Below are positions 62,569 to 62,934 of a stretch of 64,000 nt of DNA, piece by piece. This stretch comes from Aporrectodea caliginosa (lineage: Eukaryota > Annelida > Clitellata > Crassiclitellata > Lumbricidae), in assembly GCA_020284085.1 (NCBI GenBank), contig JACEVL010000082.1:1142645-1206644 (forward strand). Reading direction: 5' to 3'. A model generated the notes under the pieces. That model had not been told where the DNA came from. It saw only the letters and a list, made by a program, of their open reading frames with translations, and ran no database searches. The position numbers and the translations under genes were made by a program. How positions within the stretch are numbered: position 1 is the stretch's first letter; every line of letters begins with the position of its first letter.

Positions 62569-62789
62569 CATGATGATGATGATCATGATGATGATAACAG
62601 TGGTGTGTTGTTGTGTCGTAGTGTACCTGGTGACCTGAAGCAGACCGTCTACTGCAATGGGATCCGAGAGGGAGGTCGAGTGGAGTGGGACTTTGCCTTC
62701 AAGACGTACAGTCTGAGCGAGGCAGCCGATGAACAGAGGCGACTCATCTATGCTCTGTCCTGCTCCAGGACGCCTTGGATTCTCAGAAG
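16644..62789 (+). CDS. Aminopeptidase N-like M1 zinc metallopeptidase (16 exons placed, both ends missing)
   Basis: Spliced gene for a gluzincin (MEROPS M1) aminopeptidase that removes N-terminal residues from peptides; family members of this type are usually type II membrane ectoenzymes. Visible in order: Ser/Thr-rich stalk, N-terminal beta domain, GAMEN exopeptidase motif (residues 291-295 of the visible protein), zinc site HELAH with third ligand Glu 18 residues later (H327, E328, H331, E350), catalytic Tyr413 in ITYSKGAS, beta-sandwich, then an ERAP1-like C-terminal helical region up to [14 protein letters not shown]. Exon junctions agree in phase except one (exons 11/12). The membrane anchor exon and the last exons are not seen. 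All catalytic residues are intact, so the gene looks functional despite a 22.8 kb intron that hosts a giant inverted repeat. Best relatives by wording are ANPEP/ENPEP/TRH-DE-like enzymes; I cannot tell which. Confidence 0.93.
17690..18475 (+). mobile_element. Mutator-like (MULE) remnant with FLYWCH-type zinc finger
   Basis: Inverted ends (about 17,690-17,810 and 18,340-18,475) both begin TAATTATGGT and are built from repeated GAACGG(A/C)GAC motifs. Between them, 18,053-18,335 (+) encodes [27 protein letters not shown] and [15 protein letters not shown]. The CKARL...HTH pattern is that of FLYWCH zinc fingers, which sit at the N-terminus of many animal MULE-type proteins. The N-terminal part of the finger appears shifted in frame, no transposase core follows, and I find no clear target-site duplication. 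Probably a non-autonomous, decayed element within aminopeptidase intron 1. Confidence 0.7.
18476..18865. other. AT-rich intron 1 remainder
   Basis: Nothing recognisable; branch point and pyrimidine tract for exon 2 lie near 18,835-18,863. Confidence 0.5.
18866..19021 (+). CDS. Aminopeptidase exon 2
   Basis: Acceptor TAG at 18,863-18,865, donor GTAAGT at 19,022. Encodes [20 protein letters not shown] plus [15 protein letters not shown], the conserved substrate-cleft region. Phase fits both neighbours. Confidence 0.95.
19109..19961. mobile_element. Fold-back transposon with long inverted ends and 10-bp flanking duplication
   Basis: 19,119 onward TAGTAGCAAAACTAAGCGGC returns inverted ending at 19,951. 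The arms (about 290 bp left, about 355 bp right) are near identical, and the right arm carries an extra tandem copy of its last about 80 bp (19,876-19,951). CTACTCAGAG flanks both sides (19,109-19,118 and 19,952-19,961). Because the end bases are themselves repetitive, an 8-bp duplication (TACTCAGA) is equally possible, which would fit hAT. Loop 19,395-19,597 has one N and no coding sequence. Confidence 0.8.
19962..20780. other. Intron 2 spacer with acidic-codon minisatellite
   Basis: 20,430-20,505 is a four-unit 18-bp repeat (AACGACGACGATGATGAC). Frames through it give poly-Asp and are not called. Otherwise nothing recognised. Confidence 0.5.
20787..20960 (-). pseudogene. LINE 3' end remnant
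   Basis: Minus strand reads [16 protein letters not shown] and ends GACGCTATATAAAGTC, the CR1/L2-like 3' signature found elsewhere in the window. Confidence 0.6.
21096..21219 (+). CDS. Aminopeptidase exon 3
   Basis: Acceptor TTTGCAG ending 21,095, donor GTGAGT at 21,220. Encodes [20 protein letters not shown] followed by [11 protein letters not shown], the conserved [10 protein letters not shown] block. Confidence 0.95.
21220..21878. other. Aminopeptidase intron 3
   Basis: No gene. A diverged SINE-like body lies near 21,440-21,615 (AGCGCCACTAAAACG ... CGCCTCTGAGAGGCTC). Confidence 0.4.
21879..21999 (+). CDS. Aminopeptidase exon 4
   Basis: Acceptor TAG at 21,876-21,878, donor G|GTTAGT. Encodes [20 protein letters not shown] and [15 protein letters not shown]. 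Confidence 0.93.
22094..23043. mobile_element. hAT-type non-autonomous element with perfect 8-bp TSD
   Basis: Element 22,102-23,035 starts CAGGGATGGGCAGTAATTTA and ends TGTAATTTGTCCATCCCTG; both ends show the CAGGGATGG terminal motif of hAT elements. TAAAGACG is duplicated exactly on both sides (22,094-22,101 and 23,036-23,043). Subterminal regions are dense GTAATTTGTAATTTG / AATTACA repeats. The centre (22,270-22,780) has no transposase. Lies in aminopeptidase intron 4. Confidence 0.9.
23630..24165. repeat. Dispersed repeat with GTCGCCCTCCT...GGGACTGGCACTACC signature
   Basis: Three related blocks near 23,630, 23,955 and 24,080 share GTCGCCCTCCT, then about 12 bp, then CAGGCTTGGGACTGGCACT. 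Similar blocks lie at 26,260 and, inverted, at 58,570-58,620. Identity of the parent repeat is unknown. Confidence 0.6.
24780..25045 (+). pseudogene. LINE (CR1/L2-like) 3' end
   Basis: Reads [20 protein letters not shown] then [12 protein letters not shown], the WN.LP...F..LKT.LF ending of CR1/L2-type reverse transcriptases, then stop and GGGGCGCTATATAAAAC tail. 5'-truncated. Confidence 0.75.
25080..25245 (+). mobile_element. SINE body fragment next to GAMEN exon
   Basis: TGTCGGTGGAAAGATGAGAC through CTGCCTCAGGGCTAGCTTAA is the same body as in the complete tRNA-headed copy at 46,262-46,520 (opposite strand) and the fragment at 56,760-56,910. It stops only about 17 bp before exon 5, so it may supply part of the pyrimidine tract. 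Confidence 0.75.
25262..25416 (+). CDS. Aminopeptidase exon 5 (GAMEN and HEXXH)
   Basis: Acceptor TAG at 25,259-25,261, donor GTGAAC at 25,417. Encodes [20 protein letters not shown] and [12 protein letters not shown], i.e. the exopeptidase motif that binds the substrate N-terminus and the first two zinc ligands with the catalytic Glu. Confidence 0.97.
25449..25855 (-). mobile_element. Composite SINE with two tRNA-like heads
   Basis: Minus-strand copy of 51,806-52,212. Two successive promoter-like heads: the first with TGGCCGAGTGGGC and GGTTCGCTTCC, the second with GGTTCGAATCC (A- and B-box consensus). Body and tail end GCGCTATAACAAGTGTTCAA and then (ATACA)n. Close to full length. Confidence 0.85.
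26020..26240 (+). pseudogene. LINE reverse transcriptase fragment
   Basis: Reads [20 protein letters not shown] then THNYHHL; the preceding frame has a degraded LDYCN-like motif. Typical of the late RT region of CR1/L2 LINEs. Confidence 0.7.
26745..27165. repeat. Repeat family A (GGGGTAAA palindrome and AAGATGGCGGCC motifs)
   Basis: Contains GGGGTAAATATTTACCCC, a perfect 18-bp palindrome at 26,918-26,935, a related near-palindrome at 26,751, and CCAAGATGGCGGCCAAGATG at 27,090. The same components recur at 45,291-46,235 on the far side of the giant inverted repeat. Confidence 0.75.
27166..27380 (-). repeat. 148-bp repeat family, single copy plus partial
   Basis: Contains GGCCGAAGCCAGAACAGTTT, TTTGCAGGCAGGGAACCAGT and GCAGGCTGGCCAGCCTG. 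Inverted relative to the three-copy array at 44,811-45,290. It directly abuts the solo leader at 27,381. Confidence 0.85.
27381..27978 (+). mobile_element. Solo leader of the giant inverted-repeat element
   Basis: Begins ATGAACGCGTATTTTTCGTC and carries the KT-coding 30-bp repeats and three 59-bp units, then the first 31 bases of the 869-codon ORF (from ATG at 27,948) before breaking off at AAGTATGG. Its 567-bp leader length equals that of the right arm, and the sequence matches that arm rather than the left one. An abortive or recombined copy. Confidence 0.88.
27979..29430. other. Intron 5 spacer
   Basis: A SINE tail fragment at 28,148-28,190 (GGGGCGCTAAAACAAGTGTT and ATACA tail). The rest is AT-rich with no gene or repeat recognised. 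Confidence 0.5.
29431..29750. repeat. Degenerate minisatellite (AATAGAAGCTGGATTGATGA)
   Basis: About nine diverged units of roughly 33 bp. The same unit recurs at 43,890-44,135 (same orientation) and inside the MULE-like MITE at 47,574-48,053 (opposite orientation). Confidence 0.8.
29756..29890 (+). mobile_element. SINE 3' portion
   Basis: CTCATGCGCTTCGGCGTGAA through GGGGCGCTATAACAAGTGTT and ATACA tail; truncated copy of the composite SINE. Confidence 0.8.
29988..30677 (+). promoter_or_regulatory. Left-arm leader with 30-bp and 59-bp tandem repeats
   Basis: 30,100-30,300 is a 30-bp repeat that reads as decapeptides of the type [10 protein letters not shown]; 30,501-30,677 holds three 59-bp units containing AGATATAGCTATTTTCTACA and CTAGACGAAAA, ending 10 bp before the ORF start. 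AT-rich, tandem and conserved in all three leader copies, so a promoter role is plausible but inferred. Compared with the other two leaders it has an internal duplication of the 30-bp block and a different segment at 30,403-30,497. Confidence 0.6.
30678..33287 (+). CDS. 869-aa intronless protein, replication-initiator-like (left arm)
   Basis: ATG in good context (AAAGATGGC), no introns, no disruption. I do not recognise a named family with certainty. Visible: [10 protein letters not shown] (205-214), TSRTKIYNK (272-280), a glycine/His stretch [11 protein letters not shown] (293-303) and TRIEVSLYG (324-332). The sequence of an ID-DF-G strand, an R-YNK strand and an R-E strand resembles the pattern of Rep_trans-type rolling-circle initiators; this is inference. 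Residues 520-620 are a charged coiled-coil; the C-terminus ends [16 protein letters not shown]. No signal peptide or membrane segment. The stop overlaps that of the convergent small gene (shared CTAG at 33,284-33,287). The mirror copy differs by one residue (E528 here, K there). Codon use is richer in TCG/CGA/GTC than the host exons. Confidence 0.8.
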   Translation: MAIQATFASMGIRAKKAISHHLLVENAYENNLLSDISRVDYLADHKGRTHLRPLYGLPVFVDDIYVFGYLRKEDIVETKGQVLCTTGDLGVAKKVLLAIVLAMRNAIDQKSNDGSNRTHASILHTIAYHNGNTTAGSAIRTTVARIEQNTDCAAKTKWMELYGGEEPAGLFVAKVDVSEIPIEELQAILPFFDKHLLSGGYGIYSIDYTQDFSGVLDRKTLVDYLCKEMGFREQGGLYNAMCNEDQSTILDNTNSVGNHVCTWVQSTQWGGTSRTKIYNKIVSNFEAGEVQATIGSHLAEYVDCPNEHLRKTFQHPDVQERGCTRIEVSLYGCFGDQLSTKTAKNVVEEVLDLVSPSDVDGLFVVQPAEQQWKNLAAGIDRCLVLANRPQGEIFVAWYAHTKTGRVAGVRVVPKTPVVENDKKWERAVCWAAGDFGFRACPIFRIDILANEVDNIEIAPLRCYTKDPNSQTILAGSKMPMQLHDGAPDPAILLPETSHISWIWRKKKSQSIGVEQSEFGIQIVETKREISALSKAGREARMQNIADALLAHEWRQQMVGLREVQIQYQEDERRRRKTEVQEMQRTIDLYKKCKALSVQRRKEVLHALEEQTKKVSDLAKNETWEGWVLGYRCPSDGGTGARIVLADKNGGTTIVWTTRGLSKILEGCVGDFQMEVDKYKRTLYWLPENEIGRLCIDILPQKSFQTTKDGEPTNIVWNPIVVVATPTPGKMAILQAAADKANEQMEEWKSEKDKKHMFFVSKPTTKDCTKSIDMPEGEYGCRRYSSSTFRGTPRTVLFLYQIDDNGEAADDKEVPVFGWFLQAEIEKIGGEQVLASAHAPIRCRLGAERTTGQNKKDRLATIAFVPRADY
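33284..33574 (-). CDS. Small GHIS-family protein g1, 96 aa (left arm)
   Basis: Intact ORF starting MELQIFHNG, with [30 protein letters not shown], then WGKLYVVGW and an FVVCVQEG end. Two conserved blocks: FRK..R.(I/V)YD...RKEW and (I/L)(V/L)GHIS..TA..W....G.LYVVG. No known family recognised. Convergent with the large ORF and overlapping it at the stop codons. It is the best preserved of at least six paralogs in this arm. Confidence 0.7.
   Translation of the reverse strand: MELQIFHNGCVPSFPFDEFRKNRDIYDSGPCRKEWTNIEELRSFLAMLDIHSLGQIVGHISAETALEWRDWKWGKLYVVGWHRNFVVCVQEGLVAG
33590..33753 (+). pseudogene. Duplicated 3' tail of the large ORF
   Basis: Reads [20 protein letters not shown], then [23 protein letters not shown], alignable with the end of the 869-aa protein ([22 protein letters not shown]). 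So the small-gene cassette was amplified together with the large ORF's tail. Confidence 0.65.
33758..34040 (-). pseudogene. Small GHIS-family paralog g2, frame-broken (left arm)
   Basis: Starts with MELQ at 34,040. The FRK block and the downstream [36 protein letters not shown] blocks are in different frames, with the break in an A-rich run near 33,985. The same break is in the mirror copy, so it is either an inherited mutation or a shared homopolymer error. Confidence 0.65.
34050..34200 (+). pseudogene. Second duplicated 3' tail of the large ORF
   Basis: Reads [20 protein letters not shown] then [11 protein letters not shown], close to [20 protein letters not shown] / [11 protein letters not shown] of the intact protein. 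Degenerates before its RLATIA end. Confidence 0.75.
34219..34360 (-). pseudogene. Small GHIS-family paralog g4, C-terminal half only (left arm)
   Basis: [18 protein letters not shown] and GELYMVGF remain, then a frame change before an [16 protein letters not shown] end. The N-terminal half is replaced by the repeat array at 34,365-34,600. Confidence 0.65.
34365..34600. repeat. Iteron-like degenerate array (left arm, outer)
   Basis: About seven units of roughly 33 bp such as TACATACAGATATATCGCA and ATTCGCGAATTCTACATAC. Many units contain self-complementary ATTCGCGAAT or AGATATATCG-like cores. Confidence 0.75.
34651..34944 (-). CDS. Small GHIS-family protein g3, 97 aa (left arm)
   Basis: Intact frame: [69 protein letters not shown] and an [12 protein letters not shown] end. 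Same two-block architecture as g1 at about half identity, which shows the family is under some constraint in both copies. Confidence 0.68.
   Translation of the reverse strand: MDLQRFPGARMLHFPPNEFRKRREVYDSSSCRKEWNSRKELDSLVAKLDPDLGGKIVGHISADTAREWLDWKLGGLYVVGWNSCAVFCIEQGFVVVQ
34945..35042 (+). pseudogene. Third remnant of the large ORF's 3' tail
   Basis: The segment near 34,985-35,035 reads [19 protein letters not shown], matching the [12 protein letters not shown] end of the large ORF between paralogs g3 and g5. Confidence 0.5.
35043..35357 (-). pseudogene. Small GHIS-family paralog g5, split by a 58-bp repeat (left arm)
   Basis: The N-terminal block (FRKAREIYD ... [17 protein letters not shown], in two frames) and C-terminal block ([37 protein letters not shown]) are both recognisable. 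Between them sits one 58-bp hairpin repeat (about 35,185-35,255), exactly between the two conserved blocks. Confidence 0.65.
35358..35710 (-). other. Degraded paralog tails between g5 and g6 (left arm)
   Basis: Minus strand contains further EQGVV(V/L)V-like C-terminal endings (e.g. [13 protein letters not shown]) but no intact small gene. Probably older duplicates. Confidence 0.45.
35711..36156 (-). pseudogene. Small GHIS-family paralog g6, split by 58-bp repeats (left arm)
   Basis: Starts [20 protein letters not shown] with [13 protein letters not shown] and an in-frame stop, then [11 protein letters not shown]; after the 58-bp repeat array follow [17 protein letters not shown] and [15 protein letters not shown]. 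The interruption is at the same place in the protein as in g5. Confidence 0.65.
35838..35997 (-). repeat. 58-bp hairpin repeat array (left arm)
   Basis: About 2.8 units, one shortened by 7 bp. Minus-strand unit has CGCTATACAAGGCTGTACTG, GTTCGAGGACGCATTCCAAC and GCCCCGCTCGCGGGGC, the last a GC hairpin. A single further unit interrupts g5 at 35,185-35,255. Confidence 0.9.
36225..36800. repeat. Inner iteron-like array (left arm)
   Basis: Degenerate units around CGCATATTCGCAATTCCACA / TTCGAAAACATC, including three exact 56-bp tandem units at 36,386-36,553. No spacers of constant length, so not CRISPR-like. Confidence 0.8.
36893..36957. other. Centre of the palindrome (spacer)
   Basis: About 65 bp between the inverted GGATCGCAT / ATGCGATCC arm ends, itself built of CTCGAGATAT and TCGAGATATAG units. 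Candidate fused hairpin terminus or origin. Confidence 0.7.
37080..37660. repeat. Inner iteron-like array (right arm)
   Basis: Mirror of 36,225-36,800. The segment 37,318-37,375 is garbled relative to the left arm (poly-A, poly-T runs), and the 56-bp units are fewer. Confidence 0.8.
37728..38196 (+). pseudogene. Small GHIS-family paralog g6 (right arm)
   Basis: Mirror of 35,711-36,156 with 3.3 copies of the 58-bp repeat at the interruption. Confidence 0.65.
37877..38067 (+). repeat. 58-bp hairpin repeat array (right arm)
   Basis: Unit starts at 37,877, 37,935, 37,993 and 38,051 (exact 58-bp steps). All three forward frames of the unit are open. Another single copy at 38,653-38,722 interrupts g5. 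Confidence 0.92.
38197..38548 (+). other. Degraded paralog tails between g6 and g5 (right arm)
   Basis: Mirror of 35,358-35,710; LEQGVVVV and [17 protein letters not shown] endings only. Confidence 0.45.
38549..38863 (+). pseudogene. Small GHIS-family paralog g5 (right arm)
   Basis: Mirror of 35,043-35,357, same single 58-bp insertion. Confidence 0.65.
38960..39253 (+). CDS. Small GHIS-family protein g3, 97 aa (right arm)
   Basis: Mirror of 34,651-34,944, identical protein as far as I can read, intact from ATG at 38,960. Confidence 0.68.
   Translation: MDLQRFPGARMLHFPPNEFRKRREVYDSSSCRKEWNSRKELDSLVAKLDPDLGGKIVGHISADTAREWLDWKLGGLYVVGWNSCAVFCIEQGFVVVQ
39305..39540. repeat. Iteron-like degenerate array (right arm, outer)
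   Basis: Mirror of 34,365-34,600. Confidence 0.75.
39545..39684 (+). pseudogene. Small GHIS-family paralog g4, C-terminal half (right arm)
   Basis: Mirror of 34,219-34,360. Confidence 0.65.
39863..40145 (+). pseudogene. Small GHIS-family paralog g2 (right arm)
   Basis: Mirror of 33,758-34,040 but more damaged: an extra base after KLYVVG and a short deletion near 40,145 remove the normal ending, both absent from the left arm. Confidence 0.62.
40326..40616 (+). CDS. Small GHIS-family protein g1, 96 aa (right arm)
   Basis: Mirror of 33,284-33,574 with the same 96 residues; its stop overlaps that of the right-arm large ORF. Confidence 0.7.
   Translation: MELQIFHNGCVPSFPFDEFRKNRDIYDSGPCRKEWTNIEELRSFLAMLDIHSLGQIVGHISAETALEWRDWKWGKLYVVGWHRNFVVCVQEGLVAG
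40613..43222 (-). CDS. 869-aa replication-initiator-like protein (right arm)
   Basis: Mirror copy of 30,678-33,287 with the same length and frame. I see one residue difference (K528 for E528) and a few silent changes, e.g. in the codons for residues around 222 and 323. Both copies being open argues for recent origin or arm-to-arm gene conversion. Confidence 0.8.
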   Translation of the reverse strand: MAIQATFASMGIRAKKAISHHLLVENAYENNLLSDISRVDYLADHKGRTHLRPLYGLPVFVDDIYVFGYLRKEDIVETKGQVLCTTGDLGVAKKVLLAIVLAMRNAIDQKSNDGSNRTHASILHTIAYHNGNTTAGSAIRTTVARIEQNTDCAAKTKWMELYGGEEPAGLFVAKVDVSEIPIEELQAILPFFDKHLLSGGYGIYSIDYTQDFSGVLDRKTLVDYLCKEMGFREQGGLYNAMCNEDQSTILDNTNSVGNHVCTWVQSTQWGGTSRTKIYNKIVSNFEAGEVQATIGSHLAEYVDCPNEHLRKTFQHPDVQERGCTRIEVSLYGCFGDQLSTKTAKNVVEEVLDLVSPSDVDGLFVVQPAEQQWKNLAAGIDRCLVLANRPQGEIFVAWYAHTKTGRVAGVRVVPKTPVVENDKKWERAVCWAAGDFGFRACPIFRIDILANEVDNIEIAPLRCYTKDPNSQTILAGSKMPMQLHDGAPDPAILLPETSHISWIWRKKKSQSIGVEQSEFGIQIVETKRKISALSKAGREARMQNIADALLAHEWRQQMVGLREVQIQYQEDERRRRKTEVQEMQRTIDLYKKCKALSVQRRKEVLHALEEQTKKVSDLAKNETWEGWVLGYRCPSDGGTGARIVLADKNGGTTIVWTTRGLSKILEGCVGDFQMEVDKYKRTLYWLPENEIGRLCIDILPQKSFQTTKDGEPTNIVWNPIVVVATPTPGKMAILQAAADKANEQMEEWKSEKDKKHMFFVSKPTTKDCTKSIDMPEGEYGCRRYSSSTFRGTPRTVLFLYQIDDNGEAADDKEVPVFGWFLQAEIEKIGGEQVLASAHAPIRCRLGAERTTGQNKKDRLATIAFVPRADY
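43223..43789 (-). promoter_or_regulatory. Right-arm leader
   Basis: 567 bp, same length and sequence as the solo leader at 27,381-27,947. Contains three 59-bp AT-rich units (43,223-43,400) and the 30-bp repeats (43,540-43,690). Confidence 0.6.
43890..44135. repeat. Degenerate minisatellite (AATAGAAGCTGGATTGATGA)
   Basis: Same unit and orientation as 29,431-29,750 on the other side of the palindrome. Confidence 0.75.
44136..44810. other. Spacer ending in CCATGGGCCC-rich block
   Basis: 44,635-44,810 contains several short palindromes such as CCATGGGCCCATG and GGCCCATGGGCC. No gene recognised. Confidence 0.5.
44811..45290 (+). repeat. 148-bp tandem repeat, three copies plus partial
   Basis: CTGTTCTGGCTTCGGC starts at 44,811, 44,959, 45,107 and 45,255 (exact 148-bp steps; copies almost identical). 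Each unit contains ATTTATATAGCGCCTG and the palindrome CAGGCTGGCCAGCCTG. Inverted relative to 27,166-27,380. Confidence 0.95.
45291..46235. repeat. Repeat family A, inverted tandem array with AAGATGGCGGC motifs
   Basis: Units of about 155-165 bp. Two are in + orientation (AAGATGGCGGCCAATATGG at 45,377; AAGATGGCGGCAT at 45,528) and four inverted (GGCCGCCATCTTGGA-like at 45,602, 45,758, 45,908, 46,065). Orientation flips near 45,550. Ends with GGGGTAAAAAATTACCCC at 46,206. Confidence 0.8.
46262..46520 (-). mobile_element. tRNA-headed SINE
   Basis: Minus strand starts with TGGCTAGTGTGCTGG (A-box-like) and GAGGTTGGGGTTCAAACCCC (B-box), followed by the body ACACTGTCGATGGAATATGA, GGCGAGGGAGAGGACTGGCC and GGCTGCCTCAGGGCTTGC. 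Body fragments recur at 25,080-25,245 and 56,760-56,910. Confidence 0.75.
46521..47564. other. Intron 5 spacer
   Basis: No gene or strong repeat recognised. A purine-rich GAGAAGAGGAAGAGGAGC segment lies near 47,036. Confidence 0.45.
47565..48062. mobile_element. MULE-type MITE with 9-bp target-site duplication
   Basis: Element 47,574-48,053. Inverted ends share CGTCTACATACTTTTCGTCT and further TTCGTCTAC units. GTTCCAAAG is duplicated exactly at 47,565-47,573 and 48,054-48,062; a 9-bp duplication is the Mutator hallmark. The interior (47,730-47,955) is a degenerate ATCAATCCAGCTTCTATTT minisatellite. No transposase. Confidence 0.85.
48251..48364 (+). CDS. Aminopeptidase exon 6 (third zinc ligand)
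   Basis: Acceptor TTTAG at 48,246-48,250, donor GTAAGA at 48,365. Encodes [20 protein letters not shown] then [16 protein letters not shown]. The Glu in LNEGF is the third zinc ligand, spaced correctly from HELAH in exon 5. Confidence 0.97.
48365..48889. other. Intron 6, first part
   Basis: No gene or clear repeat seen. Confidence 0.4.
48890..49155. repeat. Degenerate 17-18 bp minisatellite (ACAATTGAAACGGTAAA)
   Basis: About fourteen diverged units ending about 55 bp before exon 7. Confidence 0.8.
49211..49345 (+). CDS. Aminopeptidase exon 7
   Basis: Acceptor GCGACAG ending 49,210 after a TTTGTTTCTTC tract, donor GTCAGC. Encodes [24 protein letters not shown] and FDSITYSK with the catalytic Tyr. 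Confidence 0.93.
49703..49768 (+). CDS. Aminopeptidase exon 8
   Basis: Acceptor TTCAG ending 49,702, donor GTGAGA. Encodes [20 protein letters not shown] plus LT; 66 bp, phase 0 at both ends. Confidence 0.96.
49825..50045. repeat. 53-bp minisatellite
   Basis: Four units containing CACAACTTTTAGTGCGAAAT and CACTTGTCCACGCAACTGAA with 53-bp steps (49,825; 49,878; ...); the last unit is degraded. Confidence 0.9.
50046..50430. other. Intron 8 remainder with short diverged repeats
   Basis: Weakly repetitive TTGACC/GGTTGATT/ACCATGGA words at about 30-bp spacing. No gene seen. Confidence 0.4.
50431..50496 (+). CDS. Aminopeptidase exon 9
   Basis: Acceptor TTGTAG ending 50,430, donor GTTCGT. Encodes [20 protein letters not shown] plus SE; 66 bp, phase 0. 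Confidence 0.94.
50497..51284. other. Intron 9, first part
   Basis: AT-rich; TGTG run at 50,711 and CTCTC at 50,800. No gene recognised. Confidence 0.4.
51285..51640. repeat. (TCTG/TCTC)n microsatellite
   Basis: TCTCTG, CTGT and CT blocks. The apparent 142-224 codon frames through it are Ser/Leu/Cys/Val low complexity. Confidence 0.95.
51806..52212 (+). mobile_element. Composite SINE with two tRNA-like heads, full length
   Basis: Head 1: TGGCCGAGTGGGCTGG and GGGTTCGCTTCCCGGTC. Head 2 begins GGGGCGCGGTGGTTTGGGGG with GCGGGTTCGAATCCACCTC. They are separated by a (AACAC)n linker. Body contains CGCAATTGCTCATGCGCTTC; tail GGCGCTATAACAAGTGTTCA then (ATACA)n. Two A/B-box sets imply fusion of two SINEs. 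Confidence 0.88.
52213..53745. other. Intron 9 spacer with 38-bp palindrome
   Basis: Perfect palindrome at 52,710-52,747 (half-site CGATATCTATATTTAGAAC). G-rich GGGTGGGGGGGG run near 53,137. A GATGCGCTATATAAATGAG LINE-tail signature is at 53,245. No gene. Confidence 0.5.
53750..54160 (+). pseudogene. LINE 3' end interrupted by GT and CT microsatellites
   Basis: Pieces [17 protein letters not shown] and [20 protein letters not shown] match the LINE ending seen on the minus strand at 58,330-58,580. (GT)n at 53,826-53,870 and CT/CTGT at 53,955-54,055 interrupt it, and the RTVLG part occurs twice. Confidence 0.65.
54381..54754. mobile_element. Mariner-like MITE (TA target site)
   Basis: Element 54,383-54,752 with imperfect inverted ends of about 28 bp (CAGTGTGAGTGGAAATAAAA and ACGACCCC left; GGGGTCGCG and TTTTTCCGCTCACAG right), flanked by TA on both sides. 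No coding content. Confidence 0.65.
54755..55394. other. Intron 9 spacer
   Basis: No gene recognised; short TATA/ATACATAC run at 55,250-55,290. Confidence 0.45.
55395..55560 (+). pseudogene. LINE fragment (LHW motif) with 3' tail
   Basis: Reads [20 protein letters not shown], the LHWLPV..RI.FK motif of CR1/L2 reverse transcriptases, then jumps to the tail GCGCTATATAAATGTATAT; internally deleted. Confidence 0.65.
55615..55782. mobile_element. hAT-like MITE related to 8,349-8,891
   Basis: CAGAGTGTTATTTTAG left end, GAAATTAACACTG right end, interior of TTTTAGTTCTAGTTTTAG repeats. No target-site duplication identified. Confidence 0.55.
56255..56453. mobile_element. hAT-like MITE, second copy near exon 10
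   Basis: Ends with the same TTCACGAAATTAACACTG as the copy at 55,782 and has the same TCGTTTTCGTTT interior. It stops 35 bp before exon 10. The left end is unclear. Confidence 0.55.
56489..56670 (+). CDS. Aminopeptidase exon 10
   Basis: Acceptor TTGCAG ending 56,488, probable donor GTAATT at 56,671 (the G is the third base of a CAG). Encodes [35 protein letters not shown] and a beta-sandwich part. A TAA follows in frame, so the donor choice matters. Confidence 0.88.
56760..56910 (+). mobile_element. SINE body fragment
   Basis: GACTGTCGGTGGAAAGATGA through GAGCTAGCTTAAGGGATTGC; same body as 25,080-25,245. Confidence 0.75.
56911..57095. repeat. Pyrimidine-rich TTC/ATC tract
   Basis: Low-complexity TCTTC, ATCATC and TCGTCG runs. 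Confidence 0.8.
57295..57600. repeat. Degenerate GATT tetranucleotide array
   Basis: TTGATTGATTGATTAATTGA and diverged units; flanked at 57,645-57,667 by ATACG units. Confidence 0.85.
57873..58063 (+). CDS. Aminopeptidase exon 11
   Basis: Acceptor TTTTGCAG ending 57,872 keeps the frame from exon 10; donor GTCAGT at 58,064. Encodes [20 protein letters not shown] and [15 protein letters not shown], the conserved (G/N)YYRVNY motif. A later AG at 57,901 would also keep the frame internally but not the phase with exon 10. Confidence 0.85.
58330..58580 (-). pseudogene. LINE 3' end remnant
   Basis: Minus strand reads [13 protein letters not shown] ... [15 protein letters not shown], a CR1/L2-type C-terminus with a damaged WN.LP segment. 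Confidence 0.65.
58809..58864 (+). CDS. Aminopeptidase exon 12
   Basis: Acceptor TTTTAACAG ending 58,808, donor AG|GTACTG. Encodes [18 protein letters not shown], the strongly conserved IP..NRAQ(I/L)(I/L)DDAF motif. Phase 0 entry conflicts by one base with the phase-1 exit of exon 11. Confidence 0.9.
58865..59454. other. Intron 12, first part
   Basis: No gene or clear repeat seen. Confidence 0.4.
59455..59640 (-). pseudogene. LINE 3' end remnant
   Basis: Minus strand contains [20 protein letters not shown] and ends GGGCGCTATATAAATTTC, the 3' tail signature. Confidence 0.6.
59641..60102. other. Intron 12 spacer
   Basis: A 76-codon minus-strand frame at 59,706-59,936 has protein-like composition but no recognisable relative or splice support; not called. 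Confidence 0.35.
60103..60622. mobile_element. Probable MITE with GAGAGTGACA ends and GC-rich interior
   Basis: GAGAGTGACATGGG left and CCCCGTGTCACTCTC right form 14-bp inverted ends. Inside, CGCGGTAATACCGC-like words (60,140-60,240) and GGGGTGGGGATGGGG words (60,440-60,600) sit at opposite ends. No target-site duplication found. Confidence 0.55.
60746..60893 (+). CDS. Aminopeptidase exon 13
   Basis: Acceptor CTGTAG ending 60,745, donor GTTAGA. Encodes [20 protein letters not shown] and [15 protein letters not shown] in the ERAP1-C-like helical region. Confidence 0.94.
61226..61305 (+). CDS. Aminopeptidase exon 14
   Basis: Acceptor CCTTAG ending 61,225, donor AG|GTGAGA. Encodes [20 protein letters not shown] then NDSSDGR. 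Confidence 0.92.
61306..61738. other. Aminopeptidase intron 14
   Basis: 61,600-61,735 has three diverged TTTTGAAAGGTTCTTGGTG-like words, one of which forms the acceptor side of exon 15. Confidence 0.4.
61739..61843 (+). CDS. Aminopeptidase exon 15
   Basis: Acceptor TGAAAG ending 61,738 (weak, but the phase fits exon 14), donor AG|GTTAGA. Encodes [20 protein letters not shown] and [14 protein letters not shown]. Confidence 0.88.
61844..62454. other. Intron 15, first part
   Basis: No gene or clear repeat seen. Confidence 0.4.
62455..62597. repeat. (GAT)n microsatellite beside exon 16
   Basis: About 45 GAT units ending 25 bp before the exon 16 acceptor region. Confidence 0.95.
62622..62789 (+). 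CDS. Aminopeptidase exon 16 (last visible)
   Basis: Acceptor TCGTAG ending 62,621, donor AG|GTAACC. Encodes [34 protein letters not shown] and [14 protein letters not shown]. The family needs roughly 100 more residues, which must lie to the right of the window. Confidence 0.96.
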
Positions 62790-62934
62790 GTAACCTATGA
62801 CCTCCCATCTATTATCGCCTCTGACCTGTTATGTCCTCTGACCTTTCAACTCTGGACTCTGACCTGTGCGCCACACGTCTTGGCGAAGGAGACGCTTTCA
62901 AATGCACTTTTCGAATGACGGACTGGAGTAAATT